From contig NZ_JBQCCF010000064.1 in the NCBI RefSeq assembly GCF_051962475.1, forward strand, positions 124,001-188,000: a stretch of 64,000 nt of DNA. Reading direction: 5' to 3'. The notes under the pieces were generated by a model. The model was not told the DNA's origin. It was given only the letters and a program-made list of their open reading frames with translations, and did no database searches. Made by a program: the position numbers and the translations under genes. Below, in pieces: positions 41,661 to 51,100 of the stretch (positions are counted from its first letter, which is position 1; the number at the start of each line of letters is the position of its first letter). Source of the stretch: Dyella_A sp051962475. Lineage in GTDB: Bacteria; Pseudomonadota; Gammaproteobacteria; Xanthomonadales; Rhodanobacteraceae.

Positions 41661-44452
41661 CCTGCGACGATGTTGACGATCTTGCCGGGCACCACGATCA
41701 CCTTGCGCACGGTCAGGCCTTCAAGATACGCGAGTACCTGCGGATGCGCGCGGGCCATCGCCTCGGCCTCCTCCTTCGAGGCGTTGGCCGGCACCTCGAT
41801 GGTGCCGCGCAGCTTGCCGTTGACCTGCACCGCAAGGGTGAGCGAGTCGCGCACCAGTGCGGACTCGTCCACGCGCGGCCACGGCAGCGTCTCCAGCACC
41901 GTTTCCGGGTGGCCGAGCACCTGCCACAGCGCGTGGCTCAGGTGTGGCGTGACCGGGTTGAGCAGCAGCACCATCGCCTCCAGCGCCTCGTGGCGCACGG
42001 CGCGGCCCTGCTCGCTCATGTCGGTGAATTTGCCCAGCGCGTTGAGCAGCTCCATCAGTGCGGCGATCGCGGTGTTGAACGCGTGGCGGCGGCCAAAATC
42101 GTCGCCGACTTTCTGGATCGTCTCGTGCAGCTGGCGACGCAGCGCCTTCTGGCCAGCGTCGAGAGCGGCCGGATCGACCTCCGGATGATCCGGCTGCGAC
42201 GCATGCGTGGTGACCTCGCGCCAGAACCGGCGCAGGAAGCGCGCCATACCCTCCACGCCGGCCTCGCTCCACTCCAGCGACTGCTCCGGCGGCGCAGCGA
42301 ACATCGAGAACAGGCGCACCGTGTCGGCGCCGAACTTGTCCACCATGCTCTGCGGGTCCACGCCGTTGTTCTTCGACTTGGACATCTTCTCGGTGCCGCC
42401 GATCTGCACCGGCTGGCCGTCGGACTTTAGTCGCGCGCCGATCACCCGTGCCTTGTCGTCGCGCTCGATTTCGACATCGGCCGGATTGATCCAGTCCTTC
42501 GAGCCGTCGGCGTTCTCGCGGTAGAACGTCTCGGCGATCACCATCCCCTGGCACAGCAGATTTGTGGCCGGTTCGGCGGACTGCACCAGCCCCGCGTCGC
42601 GCATGAGCTTGTGATAGAAGCGGAAGTACAGAAGGTGCAGGATCGCGTGCTCGATGCCGCCGATGTACTGGTCCACCGGCAGCCAGTAGTTGGCGCGCGC
42701 GTCCACCTGCTCGGCGGCGCCCGGCGAGGTGTAGCGGGCGTAGTACCAGCTCGACTCCATGAAGGTGTCGAAGGTGTCGGTCTCGCGCTCGGCCGCGCCG
42801 CCGCACCCGGGGCAGGTGGTCTTGCGCCACTCGGGGTCGGCCTTGATCGGCGACTGCACGCCGCCACCCTTGGAATATACGTCGGCCACGTCTTCCGGCA
42901 GCCGCACCGGCAGCTGGTCTTCCGGCACCGGCACGTCGCCGCAGGTCGGGCACCGGATCACCGGGATCGGGCAGCCCCAGTAGCGCTGGCGGCTCACGCC
43001 CCAGTCGCGCAGGCGGTAGTTCACGCGGCGCTGGCCGCGGCCTGCGCCTTCCAGCCGGGCGGCCAGCGCGTCCAGCGCCTGGGCGAAATCCATGCCGTCG
43101 AACTCGCCGGAATTGACCAGGATGCCGCGCTCGGTCCAGGCGCCGTCCTCCTGGATGGCGCGCTCGAAATCCTCCACCAGGCGCACCGCGGCGGAGGTGT
43201 CGTAGGCGTCGGTGTCGCCGCCGCGCAGCGCGATGCGCATCGGATCGGCGCCGACGCCAGCCTTCAGGTCGTGGCGGATCTCCGCCAGCGCATCGACCAC
43301 CGCGCGGCTGACGATCACCATGCGGATCGGCAGGCTGTACCTCTTCGCGAACGCCCAGTCCCGCTCGTCATGCCCGGGCACCGCCATCACCGCGCCGGTG
43401 CCGTAGCCCATCAGCACGAAGTTGGCCACGAACACCGGGATCTTCTCGCCGGTGATCGGATGCACCGCGCGCAGGCCGGTGTCCATGCCGCGCTTTTCCT
43501 GGGTCTCCAGCTCGGCCTCGGACACCCCGCCCTGGCGCAGCTCCTCCAGGAACGCGGCCAGCCGCTCGTTGTCCTGTGCCGCCTGCAGCGCCAGCGGATG
43601 CTCGCCGGCCACCGAGACGAAGGTAACGCCCATAAGCGTGTCCGGCCGCGTGGTGAACACTGTCAGCGGCTCCACCGGGTGCCCGTCGGCGTCCTCGACG
43701 TCGAAGCGGATCTCCAGGCCCTCACTGCGGCCGATCCAGTTGCGCTGCATGGTCTTGACCGCATCCGGCCAGCCCGGCAGCGTGTCCAGGCCGTCGAGCA
43801 GCTCCTGCGCGTAGTCGGTGATCTTCAGGAACCACTGCGGGATCTCGCGCTTCTCCACCAGCGCGCCGGTGCGCCAGCCGCGGCCGTCGATCACCTGCTC
43901 GTTGGCCAGCACGGTCTGGTCGACCGGGTCCCAGTTCACCACGCTGTTCTTGCGGTAGGCCAGGCCCTTCTTCATCAGCCGCACGAACATCCGCTGCTCG
44001 TGCACGTAGTAGTCCGGCTTGCAGGTGGCGAACTCGCGCGACCAGTCGATCGCGTAGCCCAGCGACTTCAGCTGCCCGCGCATGTGCTCGATGTTGGCGT
44101 AAGTCCACTTCGCCGGCGCGGTGCGGTTCTTGATGGCGGCGTTTTCCGCCGGCAGGCCGAACGCATCCCAGCCCATCGGCTGCAGCACGTTCTTGCCCTG
44201 CATGCGCTGGAAGCGGCTGATTACGTCCCCGATGGTGTAGTTGCGCACATGGCCCATGTGCAGCGCACCGGACGGGTACGGCAGCATCGACAGGCAATAG
44301 AACTTCGGACGGCTGGCGTCCTCGCTCACCTCGTAGGCGCGCTCGGCCGTCCAGTACTGCTGCGCGGCCGCCTCGACCGCCTGCGGCCGGTAGCCGTGCT
44401 CGCCCGCTTCGGCGTTGGCGGAAGGGGAACCCTGATCGTCGATGTTCTGCAT
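41657..44452 (-). CDS. leuS: Leucyl-tRNA synthetase
   Basis: Class I synthetase charging tRNA-Leu. The 931-residue protein has the HMGH version of HIGH in PYPSGALHMGHVRNY, GWDAFGLPAENAA, the CP1 editing domain (TTRPDTLMGVTFV, MAVPGHDERDW with the editing Asp), zinc-type CPGCGG, and KMSKSKNNGVDP. A short extra N-terminus of some 20 residues precedes the common start YRPQAVE. First gene of the leuS-lptE-holA-nadD series. Confidence 0.98.
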   Translation of the reverse strand: MQNIDDQGSPSANAEAGEHGYRPQAVEAAAQQYWTAERAYEVSEDASRPKFYCLSMLPYPSGALHMGHVRNYTIGDVISRFQRMQGKNVLQPMGWDAFGLPAENAAIKNRTAPAKWTYANIEHMRGQLKSLGYAIDWSREFATCKPDYYVHEQRMFVRLMKKGLAYRKNSVVNWDPVDQTVLANEQVIDGRGWRTGALVEKREIPQWFLKITDYAQELLDGLDTLPGWPDAVKTMQRNWIGRSEGLEIRFDVEDADGHPVEPLTVFTTRPDTLMGVTFVSVAGEHPLALQAAQDNERLAAFLEELRQGGVSEAELETQEKRGMDTGLRAVHPITGEKIPVFVANFVLMGYGTGAVMAVPGHDERDWAFAKRYSLPIRMVIVSRAVVDALAEIRHDLKAGVGADPMRIALRGGDTDAYDTSAAVRLVEDFERAIQEDGAWTERGILVNSGEFDGMDFAQALDALAARLEGAGRGQRRVNYRLRDWGVSRQRYWGCPIPVIRCPTCGDVPVPEDQLPVRLPEDVADVYSKGGGVQSPIKADPEWRKTTCPGCGGAAERETDTFDTFMESSWYYARYTSPGAAEQVDARANYWLPVDQYIGGIEHAILHLLYFRFYHKLMRDAGLVQSAEPATNLLCQGMVIAETFYRENADGSKDWINPADVEIERDDKARVIGARLKSDGQPVQIGGTEKMSKSKNNGVDPQSMVDKFGADTVRLFSMFAAPPEQSLEWSEAGVEGMARFLRRFWREVTTHASQPDHPEVDPAALDAGQKALRRQLHETIQKVGDDFGRRHAFNTAIAALMELLNALGKFTDMSEQGRAVRHEALEAMVLLLNPVTPHLSHALWQVLGHPETVLETLPWPRVDESALVRDSLTLAVQVNGKLRGTIEVPANASKEEAEAMARAHPQVLAYLEGLTVRKVIVVPGKIVNIVAG

Positions 44453-44580
44453 GTGTCCAATGCCGTTGATGCGTGATGCGGCAGCGCCTGCGGCCAGTCG
44501 AGCCGCTGCTGCGTGAAGCCGGCCAGCCTAGCCCAAGCGCCGAGCCCCCGCCAAGCCTGCGCCGGCGGGATCGTGCCTGC

Positions 44581-45210
44581 TCAGCCGCCGGGGCAGCGGG
44601 CGCTGCCGTCGGCCAGCGCGCGGACCGCCGCGGCCACCTCGCCGGCCAGCTGGCCCAGCGCCTGCTGATGCGCCTGCACCAGCGCGTCGTAACCGGCGCC
44701 GGACACGGCCTGGTTGAAGCGGCTGGTGCAGGCCAGCGTGCGCTCGGGCGCGTCGCCGCCCATCACGCGCACGCTCCAGGCCGCCTCCAGCAGCGCGTCG
44801 CTGCCGGGCTGGGAATCGAAGCGGCGCACGTCGACCTTGATCCGCGCCACGCGGGCACCCTCATGGGCCAGTCCGCTGACGTCGGGGCGACCCAGTGCCT
44901 GGGCCAGATCGGCCGACAGCGCGCCGCGGATCTCGTCGCCCAGCGGCGCGATCCAGCGATGACTGTCGAGCAGGGCCACGCCCTGCCCGCCCTGGCGGAT
45001 TACCAGCTGCGGCTGGTCGTCCTGCGCCGGCACGCTCACCGGCAGCAGCTCGAACGGCAGTCCAGGCGCCGCCGGCGCCATCGCACCTGCCGCAGGCGCG
45101 GGCGCGACCAGCGTGTAGTAATGCGTGGGCGCCGAGGCGCAGGCGCCCAGCGCCAGCGCGGCAGTGATCGGTGCGAGGCGGCGGGACAGCAGGTGGATCA
45201 GGCGCGTCAT
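44581..45210 (-). CDS. pqiC: PqiC-type intermembrane transport lipoprotein (ABC auxiliary)
   Basis: Outer-membrane lipoprotein partner of the PqiAB lipid-transport system. The 209 residues begin with a lipoprotein signal (ITAALALGACASAP), then PTHYYTLVAP, typical of the DUF330/PqiC family. It overlaps the pqiB stop by 4 bp and ends the pqiA-pqiA-pqiB-pqiC operon. The final residues contain Cys207, of unknown role. Confidence 0.9.
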   Translation of the reverse strand: MTRLIHLLSRRLAPITAALALGACASAPTHYYTLVAPAPAAGAMAPAAPGLPFELLPVSVPAQDDQPQLVIRQGGQGVALLDSHRWIAPLGDEIRGALSADLAQALGRPDVSGLAHEGARVARIKVDVRRFDSQPGSDALLEAAWSVRVMGGDAPERTLACTSRFNQAVSGAGYDALVQAHQQALGQLAGEVAAAVRALADGSARCPGG

Positions 45211-46883
45211 GGCTGGCTCCCGGCAGCATTCGTGGACGATTTGGTAGGCGTACGCGGTGCCGGCGCGGGATCGGCCTTGCGGCCGCGGATCAACGCCTCC
45301 GGATGCGTGCCGAGGTAGTCGCTGAACACGCGCAGCGAACGCGCCATGCGCTGTAGCTCCTGCAGTGTGCCCTGCAGGTTCTGCTGCAGGGGCGAGTCGG
45401 ACGACAGCGCGCTGCTGGTGGTGCCCAGCGTCTTGCGGGCGTCCTTGAGCGTGCCCTTGAACTCCGGCAGCACCTCGCCATTGACCTGCTTGAGGGTCTT
45501 ATCGAGGTTGGCCAGCGAGTCGTTCAGATGCATGCCGATGCTGTCGAACGGGATCTTGTGGATCTTGTCGACGATCTCGGCCAGTTGCTCCTGCAGCTTG
45601 TCGAAGCTGCCCGGCGCGGTGGGAATTTCCAGCGGCTTGGCGGCGGCATCGAAGTCCGCCTTGGGCGCCTTGGGCAGGAAGTCCATCGCGATGTAGAGCT
45701 GACCGGTCAGCAGGTTGCCGGTGCGCGCTTGCGCGCGTAGGCCGTGAGCGACGAGCTTGCCGACCATCGGCGCCAAGTCGCCCCCCTCGCCGTGCGCCTG
45801 CGACAGCGCCGCGAGCTTGTCGTAGGCGCGGCCAAGCCGCTGCGGATAGATCACCGCACCGACCGTCACCGGGAAGCGCTCGCGCTTCTCGTCGTAGTCC
45901 ATGTTGATCGACACCACGCGGCCGATGTTGATGCCGAGGAACTCCACCGGCGCGTCCACCGCGAGCCCGCGCAACGACTGATCGAAGCGCATGCGCACGT
46001 ACTGCGGCGGACCGTCCGGCGGCGCCATCGCGGTGGCCTTCTCGTCGAACAGCCGATAGGTGGAACCTTCCGGCGCGGCGCTGGCGTCGTGCGGCCCGGG
46101 TGGGTCCTGGAACGCCACGCCACCGGCCAGCACCGCGGCCAGCGACTGGGTATTCACCTTCAGGCCGTTGGCGCCCAGCGACACGTCCAGCCCGCTGGCG
46201 TTCCAGAAGCGCGAGGAGCGACTGACGAAACGGTCGTACGGGCCGTCGACGAAGATCTGGAAGGTGACCCCCTTGCCGTCCTTGTCCAGCGCGTACGACG
46301 ACACCCGGCCGACCTGGATGCGGCGGAAGTACACCGGCGAGCCGATATCCAGCGACCCCAGATCCTCCGCGTGCAGCGCGAAGCTCTTGCCCGGCGCGCC
46401 ATAGGTCACCGCGGGCGGCTGCTCCAGCCCGGTGAAGTCGTAGCGCGACTCCTGTGAGGTACCCACGTCGACGCCAATGAACGCGCCGGAGAGCAAGGTA
46501 TCCACGCCCGACACGCCACCGAGCCCGATGCGCGGGCGCACTACCCAGAATCGCGTGTCGGCCTTGGCGAAGCCCTCGGCGCTCTTGTCCAGCGCCACCT
46601 TCACGCGCACCTTGCTGCGATCAGGGGTGAGGCCGATGCGGGTGACCTTGCCGATCACCACGTTCTTGTATTTCACCGGCGTCTTGCCGGGGTCTAGCCC
46701 CTGCGCGGATTCGAAGCTGATGGTGATGCTCGGCCCGGCCTGCAGCCAGCTGTTGACTACCAGCGACAGGCCCACCAGCGCCGCCAGGATCGGCACCAGC
46801 CAGATCAGCGAGGCGCCGAAGCGCCGCCGGTGCACCACGGGCTGCGGCAGGTCGTCGCCGGACGGAGCGGTTTCTTCAGTCAT
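45207..46883 (-). CDS. pqiB: Intermembrane transport protein PqiB (MlaD domains)
   Basis: A 558-residue periplasm-spanning protein with one N-terminal membrane helix (FGASLIWLVPILAALVGLSL) and three MCE/MlaD domains (ITISFESAQGLDPGKTPVKY; PVYFRRIQVGRVSSYALD; PVEFLGINIGRVVSINMDY). A helical C-terminal stretch of about residues 420-520 (FDKLQEQLAEIVDKIHKIPF) forms the tube seen in PqiB. It is thought to carry phospholipids between membranes. Overlaps both neighbours by a few bases. Confidence 0.95.
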   Translation of the reverse strand: MTEETAPSGDDLPQPVVHRRRFGASLIWLVPILAALVGLSLVVNSWLQAGPSITISFESAQGLDPGKTPVKYKNVVIGKVTRIGLTPDRSKVRVKVALDKSAEGFAKADTRFWVVRPRIGLGGVSGVDTLLSGAFIGVDVGTSQESRYDFTGLEQPPAVTYGAPGKSFALHAEDLGSLDIGSPVYFRRIQVGRVSSYALDKDGKGVTFQIFVDGPYDRFVSRSSRFWNASGLDVSLGANGLKVNTQSLAAVLAGGVAFQDPPGPHDASAAPEGSTYRLFDEKATAMAPPDGPPQYVRMRFDQSLRGLAVDAPVEFLGINIGRVVSINMDYDEKRERFPVTVGAVIYPQRLGRAYDKLAALSQAHGEGGDLAPMVGKLVAHGLRAQARTGNLLTGQLYIAMDFLPKAPKADFDAAAKPLEIPTAPGSFDKLQEQLAEIVDKIHKIPFDSIGMHLNDSLANLDKTLKQVNGEVLPEFKGTLKDARKTLGTTSSALSSDSPLQQNLQGTLQELQRMARSLRVFSDYLGTHPEALIRGRKADPAPAPRTPTKSSTNAAGSQP

Positions 46884-47499
46884 CGTTGTCCCTGTTATCC
46901 CAGATCAAGCGCGGATCGAAGCTCATCGAAGCGAGCATCGTCGCCACCACGGTCAGGCCGAAATAGATCACCCCCGGCAGCGGCTCCACCTGGCTCAGCA
47001 CGCCGAAGCGCACCAGCGCGGTCAGCAGCGCCACCACGAACACGTCGAGCATCGACCAGTAGCCGATGAATTCCACCAGCCGGTAGAGCTTCGCACGCTG
47101 ACGCTGCGCCCAGCTGCTGCCTCGGCGCACGCTGATCAGCAGCATGCCCAGCACCAGGAACTTCAGCATGGGCACCACGATACTTGCCGTGAAGACGATG
47201 ACGGCCAGGTCGGGCGAGCCCTTCACCCACAGCTCCACCACCCCGCTGAGGATGGTGTTGTCGTCCACGTCGCCCAGGCTCACCGTGCGCATGATCGGCA
47301 GCAGGTTGGCCGGCAGGTAGAAGATGAAGGCGGCGATCAGCAGCGCCCAGGTGCGGCTGATGCTGGCCGACTTGCGCCGATGCAGCTGCGCGCCGCAGCG
47401 CGGGCAGGCCAGGTCGTGCGTGCGCGTGTCGCGACAGACCAGGCCGCACACATGGCAGCCGATCAAGCCCAGCTCGCCGGCGCGCGGCAGCGCGCTCAT
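46876..47499 (-). CDS. pqiA: PqiA domain protein, second half
   Basis: A 207-residue four-span membrane protein equal to the C-terminal PqiA domain. It starts with its own zinc-ribbon-like part (CHVCGLVCRD and CPRCGAQLHRRK), then TWALLIAAFIFYLPANLLPI and the hydrophobic core. The ATG at 47499 overlaps the stop of the other half (ATGA). E. coli PqiA is a single chain with two such domains. Confidence 0.9.
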   Translation of the reverse strand: MSALPRAGELGLIGCHVCGLVCRDTRTHDLACPRCGAQLHRRKSASISRTWALLIAAFIFYLPANLLPIMRTVSLGDVDDNTILSGVVELWVKGSPDLAVIVFTASIVVPMLKFLVLGMLLISVRRGSSWAQRQRAKLYRLVEFIGYWSMLDVFVVALLTALVRFGVLSQVEPLPGVIYFGLTVVATMLASMSFDPRLIWDNRDNDD

Positions 47500-48152
47500 C
47501 GGCGCCGCTCCTGCGTCACGTCCCACAACTGGCGCAGGTCGACCGTGCCGAACACGGTGATCAGCAGCATCAGCGCGCCGTACGCGAAGATGCCCGGATC
47601 CGGCACCACCTCGAAATACACCCGCGCCTTGACGATCGCCACCATCGCGCCGAGCACGAACACCTCGCTCATCGTCCACGGCCGCAGGTAGTGCAGCGCG
47701 ATCATGGCGCTACGAAAGCCCGGGCCGCGCTCGCCGCGACGGGCGAACCAGAACACCCAGCCGAACAGCGTCATCTTCAGCAGCGGGAAAAAGAACAGCG
47801 TAAGCGAGGCCAGCACCGCCACCACTTCGGCGTGCTGCTGCCACATCGTGATGATCGTGCCCCACAGCGTGGTGCTGCTCGGGCGACCGTTGAGTTCCAG
47901 CGTGACGATCGGCCAGATGTTGGCCTGCACGAACACCACCATCGCCGTGGCGGTGAGCGCGAGCAGTTGGTCCGGGCCCAGCCGCGGATGGCGCTCGAGC
48001 ACGAAGTTGCAACGCTCGCAGCACGCCACCTCGCCCCGCGCGAGCGGGCGACGGCGGTATACCGTGTCGCAGTGCTCGCAGATGAGCAGCCCGGCCGTGG
48101 TCGTTGGCGTGGTGGTACCCATGCGTGGCGTGCCGCTTTCCGAGCAGGTCAT
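47496..48152 (-). CDS. pqiA: PqiA domain protein, first half
   Basis: A 218-residue four-span membrane protein equal to the N-terminal PqiA domain, with a zinc ribbon (LICEHCDTVYRR and CCERCNFVLERHP) before the membrane part. Start at 48152, or at 48122 (MGTTTPTTT). First gene of the pqi operon; it diverges from cnoX across about 120 bp. It is thought to form the inner-membrane part of the lipid transporter with PqiB. Confidence 0.9.
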   Translation of the reverse strand: MTCSESGTPRMGTTTPTTTAGLLICEHCDTVYRRRPLARGEVACCERCNFVLERHPRLGPDQLLALTATAMVVFVQANIWPIVTLELNGRPSSTTLWGTIITMWQQHAEVVAVLASLTLFFFPLLKMTLFGWVFWFARRGERGPGFRSAMIALHYLRPWTMSEVFVLGAMVAIVKARVYFEVVPDPGIFAYGALMLLITVFGTVDLRQLWDVTQERRR

Positions 48153-48274
48153 CGTGAGGATTCTCGCAAATCTGGCGCGCTGGCGCTGAACTTCGTGCGA
48201 CCGCGGTCGAGCCTGCGTGAGCCTTGATATGCTCGGCGACGCCCCGATCTTCGGGCGCCATCGCCGCCTGGAGC

Positions 48275-49147
48275 ATGACCGTGACCGATTCCACCCTTCC
48301 GCATGTCTTCGAAGTCACCCAGGACAATTTCGAGGCCGACGTGCTGCAGGCCTCGCTGAACACGCCCGTGCTGGTGGACTTCTGGGCCACCTGGTGCGAG
48401 CCGTGCAAGACGCTGGGCCCGCTGCTGGAGCAGCTCGCCGCCGAGTACAACGGCGCGTTCCGGCTCGGCAAGATCGATGTGGACGCGCACCAGCAGCTCG
48501 CCGCGATGTTCGGCATCCGCTCGATTCCCACCGTCATGCTGGTGAAGGACGGGCAGATCCTCGACGGCTTTGCCGGCGCGCTGCCGCTGGGCCAGCTGCG
48601 CGAGTTCCTGTCGCGCCACGTGCAACCTCTGGAGGGCGCGCCCGCCGCCGAGGAGCCGTTCGCCGAAGCGGTCGAATCGCCCGAAGAGGCGGTAAACCGC
48701 CTGCAGCAGGCGATCGCCGCCGAGCCGAACCATGACGAGCTGAAGCTCGACCTGGCGCTGGCGCTGATGCGGGTAGGCAACGTCGCCGGCGCGCAGGCCG
48801 AGTTGGACGCCCTGCCGGCCAAGCTCGCCACCGACGCGCGCGCCGTACGCCTGCGCAGCCAGCTCGATCTGGCCCGCGCCCTCGATGGTGCGCCCGACCT
48901 GGCCACCCTGCGCCAGCGCGTGGAGGCCGACCCGGCCGACTGGGCCGCGCGCGATCAACTCGGTGTGCGACTGCTGCTGGAAAACGACGCGGCTGCCGGC
49001 CTGGACCAGTTCCTCGCGATTCTGGAAAAAGCGCGCGACTGGAACGACGGCGCGGCCAAGAAGCGTCTGCTCGCCGCCTTCGCCACGCTGGACGATGCCG
49101 AGCTGGTCGGCCGTTACCGCCGGCGCATGGCTTCGCTGCTGTTCTGA
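48275..49147 (+). CDS. cnoX: Thioredoxin-like co-chaperone CnoX (YbbN family)
   Basis: A 290-residue protein: N-terminal thioredoxin domain (about residues 8-112, LVDFWATWCEPCKTLGP, cis-Pro in RSIPTVMLV) and a C-terminal TPR-like helical region (EEAVNRLQQAIAAEPNHDEL onward). The active site CEPC keeps both Cys, unlike E. coli CnoX, which lacks one, so it may also reduce disulfides. CnoX hands client proteins to GroEL and DnaK under oxidative stress. ATG at 48275 after CTGGAG. Confidence 0.92.
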   Translation: MTVTDSTLPHVFEVTQDNFEADVLQASLNTPVLVDFWATWCEPCKTLGPLLEQLAAEYNGAFRLGKIDVDAHQQLAAMFGIRSIPTVMLVKDGQILDGFAGALPLGQLREFLSRHVQPLEGAPAAEEPFAEAVESPEEAVNRLQQAIAAEPNHDELKLDLALALMRVGNVAGAQAELDALPAKLATDARAVRLRSQLDLARALDGAPDLATLRQRVEADPADWAARDQLGVRLLLENDAAAGLDQFLAILEKARDWNDGAAKKRLLAAFATLDDAELVGRYRRRMASLLF

Positions 49148-49197
49148 GCGATGGGCAACGCCGCCACGGGTGGCGGCTACGCCTCGAGGCACCACTC

Positions 49198-49213
49198 CAT
49201 ACGCATTCGTATG
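49198..49213. repeat. Perfect short palindrome upstream of the DUF4442 gene
   Basis: CATACG, four bases (CATT), then CGTATG: a 6-bp perfect dyad 44 bp before the start codon at 49257. It may be an operator. No regulator gene adjoins it. Confidence 0.4.
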
Positions 49214-49256
49214 TTTGCGCTAAGCTCGGGGGCCTACCACCCCGCGAGCCCCGCTG

Positions 49257-49709
49257 ATGCGCCCCAGCACCTTTCGCCGCCTGCTCAACCTCTGGCCGCC
49301 GTTCCTGTTCAACAGCATTCGCCTGCAGACACTGAGCGATGACTGGAGCGAGGCGCGGGTGGTGCTGCGACTGCGCCCGTGGAACCGCAACTACGTGCGC
49401 ACCCAGTTCGGCGGCAACCTGTTCGCGATGACCGACCCGTTCTGGATGCTGCTGGCCATGCACCAGCTCGGCAGCGATTACCTGGTGTGGGACAAGGCCG
49501 GTGCGATCGACTTCGTCGCACCCGGCCGCGAGGACGTCTACGCGCACTTCAAGCTGGAGCCGTCGGTGGTCGACGAGCTGCGCCAGGCTGCGGCCGGCGG
49601 CGGCAAGGTGCTGCGCTGGTTCGAGACCGAGGTCGCCACCGCTTCCGGCGAAGTGGTGGCCCGCGTGCGCAAGCAACTCTACGTGCGGCTCAAGCCGCGG
49701 GCACGCTGA
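49257..49709 (+). CDS. DUF4442 hotdog-fold protein (thioesterase-like)
   Basis: A 150-residue protein with RRLLNLWPPFLFNSIRLQ, RPWNRNYVRTQFGGNLFAM and the later KVLRWFETEVATASGEVVA. This is the DUF4442 pattern of the hotdog fold, related to acyl-CoA thioesterases. The substrate is unknown. It is a single gene downstream of cnoX, converging with the membrane protein gene at 49780. Confidence 0.88.
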   Translation: MRPSTFRRLLNLWPPFLFNSIRLQTLSDDWSEARVVLRLRPWNRNYVRTQFGGNLFAMTDPFWMLLAMHQLGSDYLVWDKAGAIDFVAPGREDVYAHFKLEPSVVDELRQAAAGGGKVLRWFETEVATASGEVVARVRKQLYVRLKPRAR

Positions 49710-49779
49710 AGGCGCCTTGCAAAAGCCCACCATGGGCAACGGATGAGGATGCCTGTCGCAGCACGACTTCTCTGCCCAC

Positions 49780-50439
49780 TCATTCCTGCTCGAAGCGAGT
49801 GACCTCCCCGAGCGCGGCCTCGGCCCTGCGCACGCTGTGACCTACCGCGCTGTCCTCCAGCGTTCGGACGTAACCGAGGCGCCGCATCAGCCACACCACC
49901 AGTGCAACCAGCGCAAGGCCCACCACGCCACTCGATAGCGACCACAGCAGGAAGCGACCATCGTCGTATTGCCACACATCGAAGCCGTATTCAGCCAGGT
50001 TCATCCACAACACGGGAATCCAGATGAAGCAAGCGATCACTGCGTTGGCCGGCGCCTCGACGCGCAAGCGCCACAGGCGCAGGTCGGCCAGCCGGCGCTG
50101 GATCTCGAGCACGGGCGCGGCGTAGTCGATGCGCTGGATCAGATACAGAATGCGCGCGGCAGACGCGATGAAAAGCAGCCCACAGAGGTGCACGAGCAGA
50201 CCGCAGATCAGCAAATGCGTAACCTGCCGATGACCGACCCAGAAAGACCCGCCCCACAGCGCGAGGATCGCGCCGATTGCCAGTTGAACTCCCTGCCCCC
50301 ATACGAGTGGACGCAGGCCGCGGCGGGCCTTTTCCAGCTTACGTTCTCGGAACATTTCTATCTGCAGCGATTCCTGCGTCCCGATCCGGGCGTCGAGCCC
50401 CTGCCAAGCCTGCTTGAAGTCGTCCAGTTCCATTGTCAT
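49780..50439 (-). CDS. Membrane protein coupled to ECF sigma factor
   Basis: A 219-residue protein with a soluble N-terminus (MTMELDDFKQAWQGLDARI) and four hydrophobic segments (about residues 48-65, 70-92, 126-146 and 164-184). Its ATG overlaps the sigma stop codon (ATGA), so it may be the sigma factor's anti-sigma partner, but no zinc-finger or ASD motif is visible. The family is seen beside ECF sigma genes in Xanthomonadales; the function is inferred from position only. Confidence 0.75.
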   Translation of the reverse strand: MTMELDDFKQAWQGLDARIGTQESLQIEMFRERKLEKARRGLRPLVWGQGVQLAIGAILALWGGSFWVGHRQVTHLLICGLLVHLCGLLFIASAARILYLIQRIDYAAPVLEIQRRLADLRLWRLRVEAPANAVIACFIWIPVLWMNLAEYGFDVWQYDDGRFLLWSLSSGVVGLALVALVVWLMRRLGYVRTLEDSAVGHSVRRAEAALGEVTRFEQE

Positions 50440-50966
50440 GCCCTCGGAGAGTCGGCTTCCGCGGCAACCATCCGTCCGCGCAGCTTCTGCTTGATGCGAC
50501 CGATCTTGGTCGCGACGTTGGTCTCGCTGATCCCCAGCACCTCGGCGATCTCCGCGTAGCTGCGGTCCTCCAGGTACAGCAGAATCAGCGCGCGATTGAG
50601 CGCATCGAGTTCCCCGATGAAGGCGTACAGCGCGGTCAGGCGCTCGTCTTCCTCCGCAGCACCGGAATCGGCAAGCGTGTCCAGGTGATGCGCATCGAGC
50701 GGTTCGACGCGCCCGGCCAGCAGGGCGCCGTCGCGCCGCCGGTAGGAGATCGCCACGTTGAGCGCGATCCGGTACATCCAGGTCGACAGCTTGGCGCGGC
50801 TCGCGTCGTAGCGGCCGAACGAGCGCCACAGCTGCACGCGGATCTCCTGCGCCAGGTCGCGGCGATCCTCCAGGTCGCGGGCGTAGACGGCCGCCACCTT
50901 GAGGATGATCCCGCGATGCTCGTGCAGCAGCGCCTCGAACGGCGGTGAGTGAGTGGCGGTGCGCAT
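50436..50966 (-). CDS. ECF-family RNA polymerase sigma factor
   Basis: A 176-residue ECF factor with region 2 (DLEDRRDLAQEIRVQLWRSF and KLSTWMYRIALNVAISYRRR) and region 4 (ELDALNRALILLYLEDRSY, then EIAEVLGISETNVATKIGRI). Distinct from the SigF-like factor at 37634. Its regulon cannot be told; the overlapping membrane protein gene downstream is the probable regulator. It diverges from the DUF502 gene. Confidence 0.92.
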   Translation of the reverse strand: MRTATHSPPFEALLHEHRGIILKVAAVYARDLEDRRDLAQEIRVQLWRSFGRYDASRAKLSTWMYRIALNVAISYRRRDGALLAGRVEPLDAHHLDTLADSGAAEEDERLTALYAFIGELDALNRALILLYLEDRSYAEIAEVLGISETNVATKIGRIKQKLRGRMVAAEADSPRA

Positions 50967-51100
50967 GCAAAATCCTGTTCCCGATTGCCAGCATGATTCG
51001 CACGGCGTGGGAAAAAATCACACCATCCGTCGCTGCGGTCGGCTCGCGGCCGGCCGGCGCTTACAATCGAACGCTTTCCCTCCCCGAGGATGCCGCCCCG

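Noticed and set aside
47496..47499. Split pqiA as a frameshift or pseudogene
   Set aside because: Both halves have their own start, zinc ribbon and full membrane domain, and the ATGA overlap is a normal coupling signal; split PqiA proteins are common.
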